A DNA stretch of 64,000 bases, from positions 1 through 64,000 of the forward strand of contig NZ_JAULSC010000019.1 in the NCBI RefSeq assembly GCF_030518195.1, read 5' to 3'. How positions within the stretch are numbered: position 1 is the first letter of the stretch; each line of letters starts with the position of its first letter. Shown in pieces: positions 24,476 through 33,065 of this stretch. The stretch is from Nocardioides cremeus. GTDB taxonomy: Bacteria > Actinomycetota > Actinomycetes > Propionibacteriales > Nocardioidaceae. The position numbers were made by a program, and so were the translations under genes. Below the pieces are notes generated by a model that saw only the letters and a list, made by a program, of their open reading frames with translations, ran no database searches and had not been told where the DNA came from.

Positions 24476-25650
24476 CGGACGGCCCTCCGCAGATCATCGA
24501 GTTGGCTGTCTCGGAGCTTGTTCAGGCACACCGTCCGGTAGAACTCCTTGCTGGGGATGGCACCTGAGTCGAGAGCTTCGATCATCCGTCGGGACAGCTC
24601 TCTTCCGGCGTACTTGCGGACAGCGTTCTCAGCCCTGATGGGGCTCATGCCACGTCGCTCTGGGCGCTTGAGGAACTCCTGCCGGAACTCAGCCAGATGG
24701 GAGCTTGCGGTCTCGTTGCTGATCAAGCCCAACCGCAGCGCTCGCACGACCGCGGCGCTCGGTGTCACTTTGAACTCGCCGGCTGCTGACACGACGTCGT
24801 CCAGCGAGGACAGGCTCAAGTGCCGGAGTGAGCTCGCTGGCATCAGTATCGCGCCGGCGATGTCGTACTCGCCTCCGAGATCGGTGGCTGTGCTCTCCGC
24901 GTTCCATGTGACCGGGGAGAAGATCCTGCGCGCGACGAGGACTGCCATGAGCGCCAGGGTGAAGATCGTCCGGCCCACTGGCTCCTGGTAGTCGCCGTGG
25001 TCACCTCCGGCGAGAAAGATGTACGGCACCTTGGCGTCGCGGATAGTCATGCCGCTGAAGTCCACATGGGTGAGGCGCTGCGGCATGTAGTGCTGGACGC
25101 TGCGGGAGACCAGGATTTGGTTTAACTCAAGGCGCTCAATCATCAGGTCGAGCGCCCGCTCCTTCGTTCGGCAGGCGCGCATCGCTTCGTGGGTCAGTCC
25201 GATCGCGGACATCAACCTGGAAGCGTCGTCTTCTACCGAGGAACCCACCTCTCGCAGCAGGCCAATGATTCGGTTCTTCTCCAGTGTGCCGTCATGTCGC
25301 TTCAGTAGTTCTTGTTTGCGTATCAAGTCTTTGAGGACTAACTCGACGTCCCGCAACTCGACTGGTGACCGGGAACCGATTGAGAACGTCTCCTTGCTAA
25401 CACCTGCAAGAAGTTTCTCGGTCTTCGCTGCGACCTGCGTCTCCACGAAGGGGAGGTCGGCGAAGAACAGCGGATACGGGATCTCGCCGATCCTCGCCAG
25501 CCTCAGCAGCGCCGGGAACTTGATCGCCCCAGACGCCAACGCCTTGTCGTAATCCGCGTAGGTTCCGGCGACCGAGTTGTCGAGCAGCGTGGTGAACACG
25601 GACCGGAGGATCGGGATCGGGACGCCTCCGACTTGAACTTCGATCTTCAC
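24472..25650 (-). CDS. Degenerate ImmA/IrrE-like protein, partner of the PIN gene
   Basis: 392 residues. The middle region follows the ImmA/IrrE (M78) pattern: VGRTIFTLALMAVLVARRIF (about 222-241) where active members have FTLAHELGHLLL, then GEYDIAGAILMPASSLRHLS (about 257) like E-x-x-A--FA--LLMP. Finally AGEFKVTPSAAVVRALRLGL resembles the KF-VS--A---RL--LGL segment. The HExxH zinc site is missing (ALMAVL), so it is probably not a protease but a binding or sensor subunit. The N-terminal 100 residues include helical segments like those of XRE-linked members. Together with the PIN gene this reads as a two-component toxin-antitoxin or defence unit. Confidence 0.6.
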   Translation of the reverse strand: MKIEVQVGGVPIPILRSVFTTLLDNSVAGTYADYDKALASGAIKFPALLRLARIGEIPYPLFFADLPFVETQVAAKTEKLLAGVSKETFSIGSRSPVELRDVELVLKDLIRKQELLKRHDGTLEKNRIIGLLREVGSSVEDDASRLMSAIGLTHEAMRACRTKERALDLMIERLELNQILVSRSVQHYMPQRLTHVDFSGMTIRDAKVPYIFLAGGDHGDYQEPVGRTIFTLALMAVLVARRIFSPVTWNAESTATDLGGEYDIAGAILMPASSLRHLSLSSLDDVVSAAGEFKVTPSAAVVRALRLGLISNETASSHLAEFRQEFLKRPERRGMSPIRAENAVRKYAGRELSRRMIEALDSGAIPSKEFYRTVCLNKLRDSQLDDLRRAVR

Positions 25651-25914
25651 TTAAGACTCACAGCCTGGGACGTGACGTTTCGAGGAGCGGCGGCACTCGC
25701 GGCAGCACGAAAACGGGCGTTCATCAAGCCGCGCACCTCGTAGGAGAATTGTCGGTGGTCCTCTTAGGCAGTCTTCCACTCGGTCTCCCTGCAACGGAGC
25801 GTTTCGAACGCAGTCGAAGTCGTCGCCGAATCGCTCGACCCGTTCAGTGGGGGGTGGGACCGAAGTTTGAACCGGAAAGTCCCTGCCCAATTCCGGCGCA
25901 ATCGCCGCCGCGCG
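25651..25914. other. Promoter region of the ImmA/PIN operon, no gene seen
   Basis: 264 bases between two minus-strand genes. No frame has coding signs. It must contain the promoter of the 25650-24023 operon and the end of the HNH transcript. Confidence 0.35.
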
Positions 25915-27138
25915 TCACGCTCCGCATGCCACGCACTCCGGGCCAGGCGCGACCCAGCCAGCCTGACGAAACACATCTCGGCAACTGCGCTCGAAGCAGG
26001 TCGCCTGCACGAGCGCCTGTGTGGAGTTGTTGAACAAGGTGGTTGGCGGATGCGGAGCGGACCCGATCGCCTTGCCGTCATCCTCGGAGAGGTCGACGTT
26101 GAGCCGCCGAAGAAAAGACTTGACCCGCATCTGGTTGAGCAGCCCGATCGGTACACCAGTTGGCGACACCTCGAACTGCGGGAGGAAAACCGTGTGCGGG
26201 GTCTCGTCGCGGACAGTAGTGACGAAGTCGTAGCAGCCGGAACTGGCGTGCGCGCCGCCGACCTCGGATGCGAACCACACCGCAAGCTCCTCGCACTGGA
26301 CCGGGTGCAGGGTCAGGGAGGAGAGAGCCTCGTGCACGATGCGGATCCCGCCGAGCTGCTCGCCCCAGTAGCCGTTGTCGCCGAAGATGCCGATCACGAA
26401 GACGTCGTTGCAGCGGACGGCGACCAGGTCGGCGGGCGGCATCGTGGGGACGAAGTAGTCGAACCGGTTCTCCTTCGCATCGGGCATCCCCGCACGAAAA
26501 ACGAAGATGGAGGCTGGTTGGGCAGCGAGGGTGAGCTGGTCGGGCCGGTGCTGCAGGCAGCGGCGTAGATGTTCCGCAGTGGCGCTGAGATCGCTGGGCT
26601 CGAGCATGACTTGCGATTCAGGGTCTCTGACTGCTTCGCGAAGTCCCGTCTCGCGGTATCGGGTGCCGTAATAGACCTTGGCAAGCCACAGGAAAAGGAC
26701 GGTGAAGTCGAGTTCGCGAACCGCATCGCAACCCTTAGCGAAGGCTTCGCTGACAGGCTTCTCCAAGGAAGCTGACATCCGCTGATTGCAGTCGAAGCAG
26801 CACGGCACCTTCCGCTTGCCGTAACCGAACACCTGACCGTTCGGCAGGTCTGCACCAGCGTTTCCTAGGCCAAGACGCTTAAGGACCCACTTCGGGATGA
26901 CATCCTCCTCCGTCTCGTGGACGTCTCCATCGAAGACCCGATGGCAGATGAAGCATCCGTCGCCGTAGCGGGCCGGGGCCGGGAAGCCTGGGTGCAGCGC
27001 CTCGACCGGGAGGTCGCGGGTCCGAGCCGGGACCCCTTTCTTTCTCACCTCGCTGGGCTGCCTGCCGTCCTCCTGTGCTGCGTTCACTGCACTTTCACCC
27101 CGTTCTCCACGGTTGAAGGCTATCGAGCCCGGCTCCAA
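25915..27138 (-). CDS. HNH-like endonuclease family protein
   Basis: 407 residues. A zinc/HNH module is visible near the N-terminus: CFICHRVF (about 62-69), HETEEDVIPKWVLKRLGL (about 73-90) and VPCCFDCNQRMSASLEKPVS (about 110-129). That is Cys-x2-Cys, the H-x-x-E-D/H-V-I-P signature and Cys-x2-Cys-N. The C-terminal 280 residues are a family-specific domain (VLFLWLAKVYYGTRYRETGL; VIGIFGDNGYWGEQLGG). Standalone proteins of this form are scattered in defence-rich regions; their substrate is unknown. The first 40 residues look disordered, so the true start could be a little downstream. Confidence 0.6.
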   Translation of the reverse strand: MEPGSIAFNRGERGESAVNAAQEDGRQPSEVRKKGVPARTRDLPVEALHPGFPAPARYGDGCFICHRVFDGDVHETEEDVIPKWVLKRLGLGNAGADLPNGQVFGYGKRKVPCCFDCNQRMSASLEKPVSEAFAKGCDAVRELDFTVLFLWLAKVYYGTRYRETGLREAVRDPESQVMLEPSDLSATAEHLRRCLQHRPDQLTLAAQPASIFVFRAGMPDAKENRFDYFVPTMPPADLVAVRCNDVFVIGIFGDNGYWGEQLGGIRIVHEALSSLTLHPVQCEELAVWFASEVGGAHASSGCYDFVTTVRDETPHTVFLPQFEVSPTGVPIGLLNQMRVKSFLRRLNVDLSEDDGKAIGSAPHPPTTLFNNSTQALVQATCFERSCRDVFRQAGWVAPGPECVACGA

Positions 27139-27254
27139 CCGAGCTCTCGGTGCAAGACGGACGCTCGCTGACGGTGAGCTTGCTCGGCGATGCTTGCCAG
27201 AGTGTTACGAAGCCGATTCCCGCCGACGGCTTAAGCGCCTGCGAGCATGGCGGA

Positions 27255-28031
27255 ATGGCGAAGGGGACGCCCGCTCGGGCCGAGGACGTGTGGTGGAACG
27301 GGCTCCGCTGGGTTGAGGGCGCCTGGATGCAGTCGGAGCGGTTCGAGGAGGCGTTCTACGAGCAGCAGCACGCGCTGGCGGACGCTGACATGCGAGCGCG
27401 ACTGGCCAACCCAGAGGACACGTGGCGGGTCGCGTATGACCGCGACTGCGAGCCATATGATCCGCGGCGCCCGATCCGGGTGCCGACGTGGGCTCTGGCG
27501 ATGCAGTCGGCTACCGAGCTCGACCTGATGATCGGGGCGGTACGAAACGTGATGCGGGCACAGGATCGGCTGCCAGCGGAGATCCGCACCTGGATGACAG
27601 GCGAGCACGTCCTTGAGTTGCTGCGCAACGTGGCCGAGCACTGGGACGAGGAAGGCGGGCGGTCGGGCGAGAAACTCAATGTGGTGCACCCAGACGTGCG
27701 GGTCGGAGAGATCCAGTACACCGACAAGGAGATCTGGGTCGGCGGGATCCCGCTGTCTCGGATTCGTGCCTGGTTGGCCCGGGTGCGTACTGCACTTAGG
27801 GATGCGCTGGCGGGGGCGGACATCGAGGTACCCGACGACCTAGCCTCGGCGGTAGAGGGTGACGACGCGCTGTCGTGGCCGGAGGACCGGAGGCGGTACC
27901 GGCTTTGGGCGGTCCCACACGTCGACATGGAGGACTGGGGACCGCCGATGCCCGAGGACGTGACTGAAGCCGTGGATGACCTGCTTGCGCGGCGCTTCCT
28001 CAACCTCCGTCGCCGCGATCAGTCGGACTAG
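27255..28031 (+). CDS. Hypothetical protein (258 aa)
   Basis: 258 residues, ATG 27255 preceded by a weak GGCGGA. Rich in Trp and Asp/Glu with conserved-looking blocks (VWWNGLRWVEGAWMQSERFE; TWMTGEHVLELLRNVAEHWD; VPHVDMEDWGPPMPEDVTEA). No domain recognised. It is a single gene between two minus-strand clusters. Strong third-position GC supports coding. Confidence 0.6.
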   Translation: MAKGTPARAEDVWWNGLRWVEGAWMQSERFEEAFYEQQHALADADMRARLANPEDTWRVAYDRDCEPYDPRRPIRVPTWALAMQSATELDLMIGAVRNVMRAQDRLPAEIRTWMTGEHVLELLRNVAEHWDEEGGRSGEKLNVVHPDVRVGEIQYTDKEIWVGGIPLSRIRAWLARVRTALRDALAGADIEVPDDLASAVEGDDALSWPEDRRRYRLWAVPHVDMEDWGPPMPEDVTEAVDDLLARRFLNLRRRDQSD

Positions 28032-28439
28032 TAGGCGCTCCTGCGGCGACGAGCCTTGCTGCGTCCTTTCGCCGCGGAGGCAGCACACAGGACGGCCCGC
28101 CTGATCCCGCCCGAAGTGTAGAACCGCATCCACGACCTCGTCGTGGAGCAGGGCATTTCGGCTCGGGCGGTGGCCACGCGCTGCTGGAAGTCGAGAGCGT
28201 CCGACACACCAGGGACCTCCAAGGGCTTGCATCACGGCCACGTCACGGCTGGGGTCCTGGTCTCGGGCGAGAGGACGTCGGCGAAGAGGGCGTCGTCGAG
28301 GGTCTGGTCGGTCATGGCCGCGAGTCTGCCGTCTGGATCCGACGTGCAGAAGGCCGTCGGGACGTGCTCTTCTCGTAGTGGTTGAAGGGTGGTCTGCAGT
28401 TCTCGCAGAACCACCGCTCAGGCGCCCTAGCCTGAGGCC
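28032..28439. other. Gene-poor stretch with possible gene debris
   Basis: No convincing gene. On the minus strand ATG 28315 opens MTDQTLDDALFADVLSPETR and stops after 27 codons; further on another frame reads EVPGVSDALDFQQRVATARA to a stop near 28028. The two could be pieces of one broken gene. The bases before ATG 28315 (CAGACTCGCGG) also precede ATG 39010 of the split gene further right, hinting at a similar upstream region. Confidence 0.3.
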
Positions 28440-29381
28440 ATGGAGTTCGTGCTGAACGGCCGGTCTCACTCACTCGGCGCTGCGACGGTGAGGGCTCGAG
28501 CCTCGCGCGTCGAGCCGGAGCCGATCAGGACCCACTGGGTCGAGATCGACGGACGCCGCTTCCCGCCGAAGCAGGCGTTCCGCGTGGCCACGGGCCTGCA
28601 CAAGGAGCCGTTCATCAGCCACTTCGCGATCCGGCTCTTCCAGCGACTCGGGTTCCAGACCAGCGAGATCCCGGGCGCTGGCGATGGGGCTTCGGCGCTG
28701 ATGGGCCGAGTTGACGACGTCTCGGCCGTTGGCCGGAGTGACGAGAGCGCCGTCGAGGCCTTCCGACAACTTGACAGCTTCATGTCGACCAACGCCCTGA
28801 CCTCGACCCTGACCCGCCTCGAGTCGAGTCTCGTGGGCGCTGACCAGTCGGAGTGCTCACGTGTGACAGTCGAGTCCGGCTTCGACGAGGACCTGGTCGA
28901 CGCGGCACTGGTTGTCCGTGAGCGCGTCGGGATGCTCGACACGCTCATCCACGCTGCGGTCATCACGCAGACGCTGCCGCTGGTGCTCGAGGAGGGCGAG
29001 CAGGTGCTCAAGCGGCCATCACTCGGGGCGGGCAACGACCCGGACCGGGTCTTCGACCTCGAGACCAACCTGCGCGTAGCGGAGTTCAAGCTCTCGAGCT
29101 GGAAGGGCTCGGACGGGATGCGCCAGCGGGGGCTGTTCGCGGACGTCGTGGGTCTGTCCATGGACGAGTCGGGACGACGACGACAGGTCTTCGTCGTCGG
29201 GCAGCTTCCCGTGCGGTTCCTGACCCAGAGCAAGCGCAACGCGGCCAAGACGCTGTCCAAGGCTGCCCTGCGGCTTCGGACGCCGGCGGGGATGGCGGAC
29301 GAGATGACCGTCGCGGAGTTCACGAGGCAGGCGGGCATTGAGGTCGTCGACCTGACGACGCTGCTGCCTGGTCTTCGCTAG
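28440..29381 (+). CDS. PD-(D/E)XK-like protein with a recurring N-terminal domain
   Basis: 313 residues. Residues 1-80 (FVLNGRSHSL, IRTHWVEIDGRRFPPKQAFR, VATGLHKEPFISHFAIR) align without gaps to the N-terminus of the frameshifted nuclease at 6864-6083. The C-terminal half has a nuclease-like core: DPDRVFDLETNLRVAEFKLS with Asp and Glu-Phe-Lys, then WKGSDGMRQRGLFADVVGLS and RRQVFVVGQLPVRFL. This suggests a sensor/specificity domain tied to a PD-(D/E)XK-like effector. The next gene starts 21 bases after its stop. A toxin or defence role is inferred, not shown. Confidence 0.6.
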   Translation: MEFVLNGRSHSLGAATVRARASRVEPEPIRTHWVEIDGRRFPPKQAFRVATGLHKEPFISHFAIRLFQRLGFQTSEIPGAGDGASALMGRVDDVSAVGRSDESAVEAFRQLDSFMSTNALTSTLTRLESSLVGADQSECSRVTVESGFDEDLVDAALVVRERVGMLDTLIHAAVITQTLPLVLEEGEQVLKRPSLGAGNDPDRVFDLETNLRVAEFKLSSWKGSDGMRQRGLFADVVGLSMDESGRRRQVFVVGQLPVRFLTQSKRNAAKTLSKAALRLRTPAGMADEMTVAEFTRQAGIEVVDLTTLLPGLR

Positions 29382-29402
29382 CGCCCGGACCAGCGAGGTC
29401 AG

Positions 29403-30065
29403 ATGCCGTCGAGACTGCGAGCCATCTCCCACCCGGGCCAGGCCGAGACGCTGGTCCACTTCACGGGTCGTGCCCGCAAGGAGTACGCGCCCGAGGTCTA
29501 CTTCGAGACCCCGAAGGGGATCCTCGACCTGATCTGCACCGAGGAGCGCCTTCTCGCGAAGCCGCCCTACGGGTCCACGAGCCGCACCGTGTGCCTCAGC
29601 GAGAGCGACCCGGCTGGTGTCAAGGCACTGCTGTCGAGAGGCCACTTCGAGGGTTGGGGCATCGTGCTCAGCCGCGACTGGGCCTGGGAGCAAGGCGGTG
29701 GTCCGGTCTGGTACACCCGCGACGACGTCTGGCGCCGCGTCAACGAGCAGGACCTGCTGCGGTGGATGGTCCGGACCTCCCCGCAGGACGCCGACTGGCT
29801 GCACGAGCGGGAGTGGCGGATCCCGAGCGATGACGAATACGTCGATCTCTCCATCGAGGGCGTGGTGGCGCTGATCGTCTCCGAACCCGACTGGGAGCCG
29901 TACCGGCCTACAGTCACAGGACAGCACGCAACCGGTGGCTACGAGATCATCGAGATCACCAATCACCTGGCGAGCCAGGTTCCACGCTGGTACTGGGACG
30001 GTCGCGACGTCACCGTGCTGCCGCCGATCCCCTTCACTGAGCAGCTGCTAGGCCTCTTCGAGTGA
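29403..30065 (+). CDS. Hypothetical protein, possible ADP-ribosyltransferase-like/DUF2971-like
   Basis: 220 residues. ETLVHFTGRARKEY, then GILDLICTEERLLAKPPYGS and RTVCLSESDPAGVKALL follow the order H-F-T ... L--I--E--L-A ... -CLSE seen in DUF2971 and DarT-like or abortive-infection proteins. GWGIVLSRDWAWEQGGGPVW and WLHEREWRIPSDDEYVDL (an E-R-E-W-R block) support this type. The catalytic assignment is tentative. It lies 21 bases behind the PD-(D/E)XK-like gene and is probably co-transcribed. Confidence 0.5.
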   Translation: MPSRLRAISHPGQAETLVHFTGRARKEYAPEVYFETPKGILDLICTEERLLAKPPYGSTSRTVCLSESDPAGVKALLSRGHFEGWGIVLSRDWAWEQGGGPVWYTRDDVWRRVNEQDLLRWMVRTSPQDADWLHEREWRIPSDDEYVDLSIEGVVALIVSEPDWEPYRPTVTGQHATGGYEIIEITNHLASQVPRWYWDGRDVTVLPPIPFTEQLLGLFE

Positions 30066-30090
30066 GCCGCTGGTCGCACGCGACTGAGGG

Positions 30091-30654
30091 TCAGGCCTTC
30101 TTCGTCTCGCCGGCTCGCAGCGCGTCGATCTCGGACAGCAATCGGTCACGCTCGGCAGTAACCGCTTCCAGGGCCCCCTCAGCCTTGTCGGCGCGGGAAC
30201 GCTCCGTGGCCACGAGCGCCGCCTGCTCCCGGATCTCGGCCTCGAGCCGATCGCGGAGTTCCTTCAGCTCCTTGGCAGCCTGAGCAGCCGCGTCTTTGGC
30301 GGTCGAGCGCTGCTCGTCGAGCTCGTGCTCGAGGTTGATGACGATCTCCGTCAGCCTCGCGACCTCAGTCTGTGCCTCCTCGTGAAGCGCCGATCGCTCC
30401 GCGTCGAACTCGGCGCGAGCGGCCAGGAAGGCCTCGCGCCACGTCGCCTCGAACCGGGTCAGCAGCGCCGAAGGGAGTTCTGGAGCCTCCGGCGCGGCTG
30501 CAGCACCCGCGTTCCAGGCCTTGGCAGCGGCAGCCGCCACGGCCATGGAGACACCGGCCCGCTCACGGACAGCTCGGGCGCTGACCTGGTGCCCATCCGT
30601 GGCGAGCGCCTCCGCCGCGTGCATGGCGCGCTCTTCGGGCGTCAGCTCAGCCAT
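30091..30654 (-). CDS. KfrA-like DNA-binding coiled-coil protein
   Basis: 187 residues. N-terminal KfrA-type domain (AAEALATDGHQVSARAVRER, AGVSMAVAAAAAKAWN), which in KfrA of RK2-type plasmids binds DNA. Then an extended coiled coil (EAQTEVARLTEIVINLEHEL to LEAVTAERDRLLSEIDALRA). KfrA proteins are autoregulated plasmid maintenance factors. The upstream 200 bases hold a cluster of GTTAC/GTAAC motifs that is also the promoter region of the divergent Wadjet operon, so this protein may control both. The start is AUG at 30654. Confidence 0.75.
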   Translation of the reverse strand: MAELTPEERAMHAAEALATDGHQVSARAVRERAGVSMAVAAAAAKAWNAGAAAAPEAPELPSALLTRFEATWREAFLAARAEFDAERSALHEEAQTEVARLTEIVINLEHELDEQRSTAKDAAAQAAKELKELRDRLEAEIREQAALVATERSRADKAEGALEAVTAERDRLLSEIDALRAGETKKA

Positions 30655-30678
30655 CTCGAACCCCTATTCGTTGCCACC

Positions 30679-30730
30679 GTAACGAGTTACGCTAGAAACG
30701 ATAACACGTTACGACGTTACTCCGTGTTAC
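30679..30730. promoter_or_regulatory. Cluster of GTTAC half-sites between kfrA-like gene and jetA
   Basis: GTAACGAGTTAC (30679-30690) is a palindrome; GTTAC recurs at 30708, 30716 and 30726, and TAACAC (30702-30707) pairs with GTGTTA (30724-30729). The cluster is AT-richer than its surroundings. Arrays of this sort are typical operators for KfrA-like proteins; the assignment is inferred. Confidence 0.55.
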
Positions 30731-30849
30731 TTGACGCAACTGCCAGACAGTGTCGGACCTCCTCTCTAGCGTGCTGGTGGGAGGTCTGACCGGCCGGGAT
30801 CGCGCAACTCCGTCGCGAACCGGGTCCGCAGCGAGGAAGGGAGGTTGAG

Positions 30850-32328
30850 ATGGCCAGTGGCATCGAGGGCGAGCGCGCTCGCATCGAGACGGCCCTCACC
30901 ACCCCGACCCTGAAGCTGCTCGACCGCAAGTCCGCCGCGGTGGCCATGCCGATCTTCGCCGTGGTCTTCCCGGACGATGCCCAGCCGATCCCCGTGGAAC
31001 GGTTCCACACGCGCGTAGAGGCGCTGCTGGCGGAGCTGCAGACCGGCGGCTACTCGGTGCCGACCCTGGACGGCAAGGCGCTGGCGGCCCAGTGGGTGCG
31101 CGAGCGCTGGCTCTACCGTGATCAGGGCCGCCGCGACCAGGAGACCTACCAGCTCACGGGTGACGCCCGGCAGGCCCTGGAGTACGTGACCCGGACGACC
31201 CGGACGCAGCTCAACATCTCGGCCTCGCGCATCGAGACGATGCGCCGGGTCATCGCCGAGGCTGCCCTGGCAGCGAACCCCGACCGTGACGAGCGCAAGC
31301 GGCGGCTCTCGGAGGAGATCGCGGTCCTGCAGGCTGAGCTGGACCGCCTCGATGCAGGCGGTGACCTTCCCGAGGCGTCCGAAGCGGAACTCGTCGAGCA
31401 GTTCGCGAACGTGGTGCGAGAGCTCGACGGCTTGCCCTCGGACTTCCGGCGCGTCGCCGAAGCAGTGCGCGAGATGCACAAGGTGATCGCGAAGAGGTTC
31501 CGCGAGGAGCAGCGCCCCGTCGGCGAGGTGATCGACGACTACCTCGAGCAGGCGAGGAACCTGCTCACGGCAACCCCTGAGGGTCGCGCGTTCGCCGGCG
31601 CCCAGGAGCTGCTCCGCAATCCCGACCTGCTGCTTCGCCTGAAGACTGACCTCGAGTCGATCCTGGCCAACCAGTGGGCGGAGGGTCTGCTACCAGAGGA
31701 GCAGCGCCAGCTTGCAACCGCCGTGAACGTGGTCCGTCGGGGCCGCGACGAGGTGCTCGAGCAGCGTCGGCGGCTCTCGTCGACGCTGCGTGAGCACATC
31801 GAGGGCTACGACCACATCCGGAACCGCGAGCTGGACCTGGTCCTGCGTGGAATCGACCACGAGATGCGGACGTGGATGCAGACCGCGCGCCCTCGCGACC
31901 ACATCGACGTCGAGCTCCTGCCGCCGACACTGGACATCGCCGTGCTGAAGAGCCGGACCTTCGACCCGGACAGCGAGCGGGCGCCCGAGCCCCTGGCCGA
32001 CGTGTCGGCCGAGGCTCCTCCCCCGCAGTCCCGCGAGGCGCTGCGCAAGCAGGGCGGGCCGTCGCTGCCCCAGCTGCAGGCGCAGATCGAGGCCCGGCTA
32101 CTCGCCGGCGAGTTCCGCACCGCGGCTGAGCTTTTCAATCAGCTGCCCGAGGACCTGCGCCGACCGGTGGAGGTACTCGGCTTGCTGCATCTGCTCGCGC
32201 GACTCGACGCGGACGCGGACATGGACGTGCGCGAGTCGGTGCTGACGGTGCGACCCGACGGAAGCAGCCGTCGGTTCCTGATGCCGGAGGTGACCGTCGG
32301 CGAGGCGGAGGAGGAAGCAACCGCATGA
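30850..32328 (+). CDS. jetA: Wadjet type I protein JetA (DUF3375)
   Basis: 492 residues of the DUF3375 family: GERARIETALTTPTLKLLDR at the start, YSVPTLDGKALAAQWVRERW, TYQLTGDARQALEYVTRTTR and a central helical region (AVREMHKVIAKRFREEQRPV). JetA is the MukF-like kleisin subunit that joins JetB and the JetC ATPase in the Wadjet SMC complex, which recognises and, through JetD, cleaves small circular plasmids. AAGGGAGG precedes the ATG. It is the first gene of jetABCD, all joined by ATGA or near-ATGA overlaps. Length is typical. Confidence 0.9.
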   Translation: MASGIEGERARIETALTTPTLKLLDRKSAAVAMPIFAVVFPDDAQPIPVERFHTRVEALLAELQTGGYSVPTLDGKALAAQWVRERWLYRDQGRRDQETYQLTGDARQALEYVTRTTRTQLNISASRIETMRRVIAEAALAANPDRDERKRRLSEEIAVLQAELDRLDAGGDLPEASEAELVEQFANVVRELDGLPSDFRRVAEAVREMHKVIAKRFREEQRPVGEVIDDYLEQARNLLTATPEGRAFAGAQELLRNPDLLLRLKTDLESILANQWAEGLLPEEQRQLATAVNVVRRGRDEVLEQRRRLSSTLREHIEGYDHIRNRELDLVLRGIDHEMRTWMQTARPRDHIDVELLPPTLDIAVLKSRTFDPDSERAPEPLADVSAEAPPPQSREALRKQGGPSLPQLQAQIEARLLAGEFRTAAELFNQLPEDLRRPVEVLGLLHLLARLDADADMDVRESVLTVRPDGSSRRFLMPEVTVGEAEEEATA

Positions 32329-33065
32329 CCGAGATCGAGCTGGTCGACGACGACCTCGAGTATCAGGCCGACGTATCCGAGGACGAGATGACCGAGGATG
32401 CCGTCGGCGCGGACATGTTCGAGGGTGACAGCGGGACGCTCTACCCCGAGCAGCGCAGGTGTCTGGTCGCGCTGCTCAAGCACCGCTACATCTCCGCCGA
32501 GCGCCACCCCGAGCAGTGGGAGGTCCTGCTCAAGGACGAGGGGCTGATCAAGAGCCGCCTCAACGACATGTTTCTGGAGCTGCAGGTCGAGCGGGACCAG
32601 CAGATCGCGTTCAAGCGACAGGCGGTCACCTACACGGGCGACCCCCTGCCTTCGTTGCTGCGCGAACGAGCGCACACCAAAGAAGAAACGATCGTGATGC
32701 TGGCGCTGCGGCAGCGGTTCTTCGCGCAGCGACAGGAGGGCGAGGACCACGTCTACGTAGAGCGCGAGACGCTGATGGAGGAAATCGCTGAGCGCTGGCC
32801 GGAGGACCTCACCAACAGGTCCGCGGCGCAGAAGAAGGCAGGCACGGCCATCGACGGCCTGGCCACAGCCGGCGTACTGCTCAAGACTGCCGACCCCGAC
32901 CGCTTCCGCATCTCGCCGATCATCGAGGTCCTCCTGCCGATCGAGAAGCTGCGCGAGCTCATGACCTGGCTGATGACCCAGAACGGCACGACGCCGGTCG
33001 ACGAAGACCTAGAGGCAGACGAGCTCCCGATCCAGCCCCTCGACCTCTACGAGGAGGAAGCATGA
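32325..33065 (+). CDS. jetB: Wadjet type I protein JetB (DUF4194)
   Basis: 246 residues of the DUF4194 family, the MukE-like winged-helix subunit: RRCLVALLKHRYISAERHPE, HVYVERETLMEEIAERWPED (a DUF4194 signature), KKAGTAIDGLATAGVLLKTA and RFRISPIIEVLLPIEKLREL. ATG overlaps the jetA stop (ATGA), and its own stop overlaps jetC. JetB bridges the kleisin JetA and DNA. The N-terminal 35 residues are acidic and probably disordered. Confidence 0.9.
   Translation: MTEIELVDDDLEYQADVSEDEMTEDAVGADMFEGDSGTLYPEQRRCLVALLKHRYISAERHPEQWEVLLKDEGLIKSRLNDMFLELQVERDQQIAFKRQAVTYTGDPLPSLLRERAHTKEETIVMLALRQRFFAQRQEGEDHVYVERETLMEEIAERWPEDLTNRSAAQKKAGTAIDGLATAGVLLKTADPDRFRISPIIEVLLPIEKLRELMTWLMTQNGTTPVDEDLEADELPIQPLDLYEEEA

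Noticed and set aside
28028..28315. Minus-strand frames as an intact gene
   Set aside because: The pieces are in different frames with early stops and no ribosome site; listed only as possible debris.
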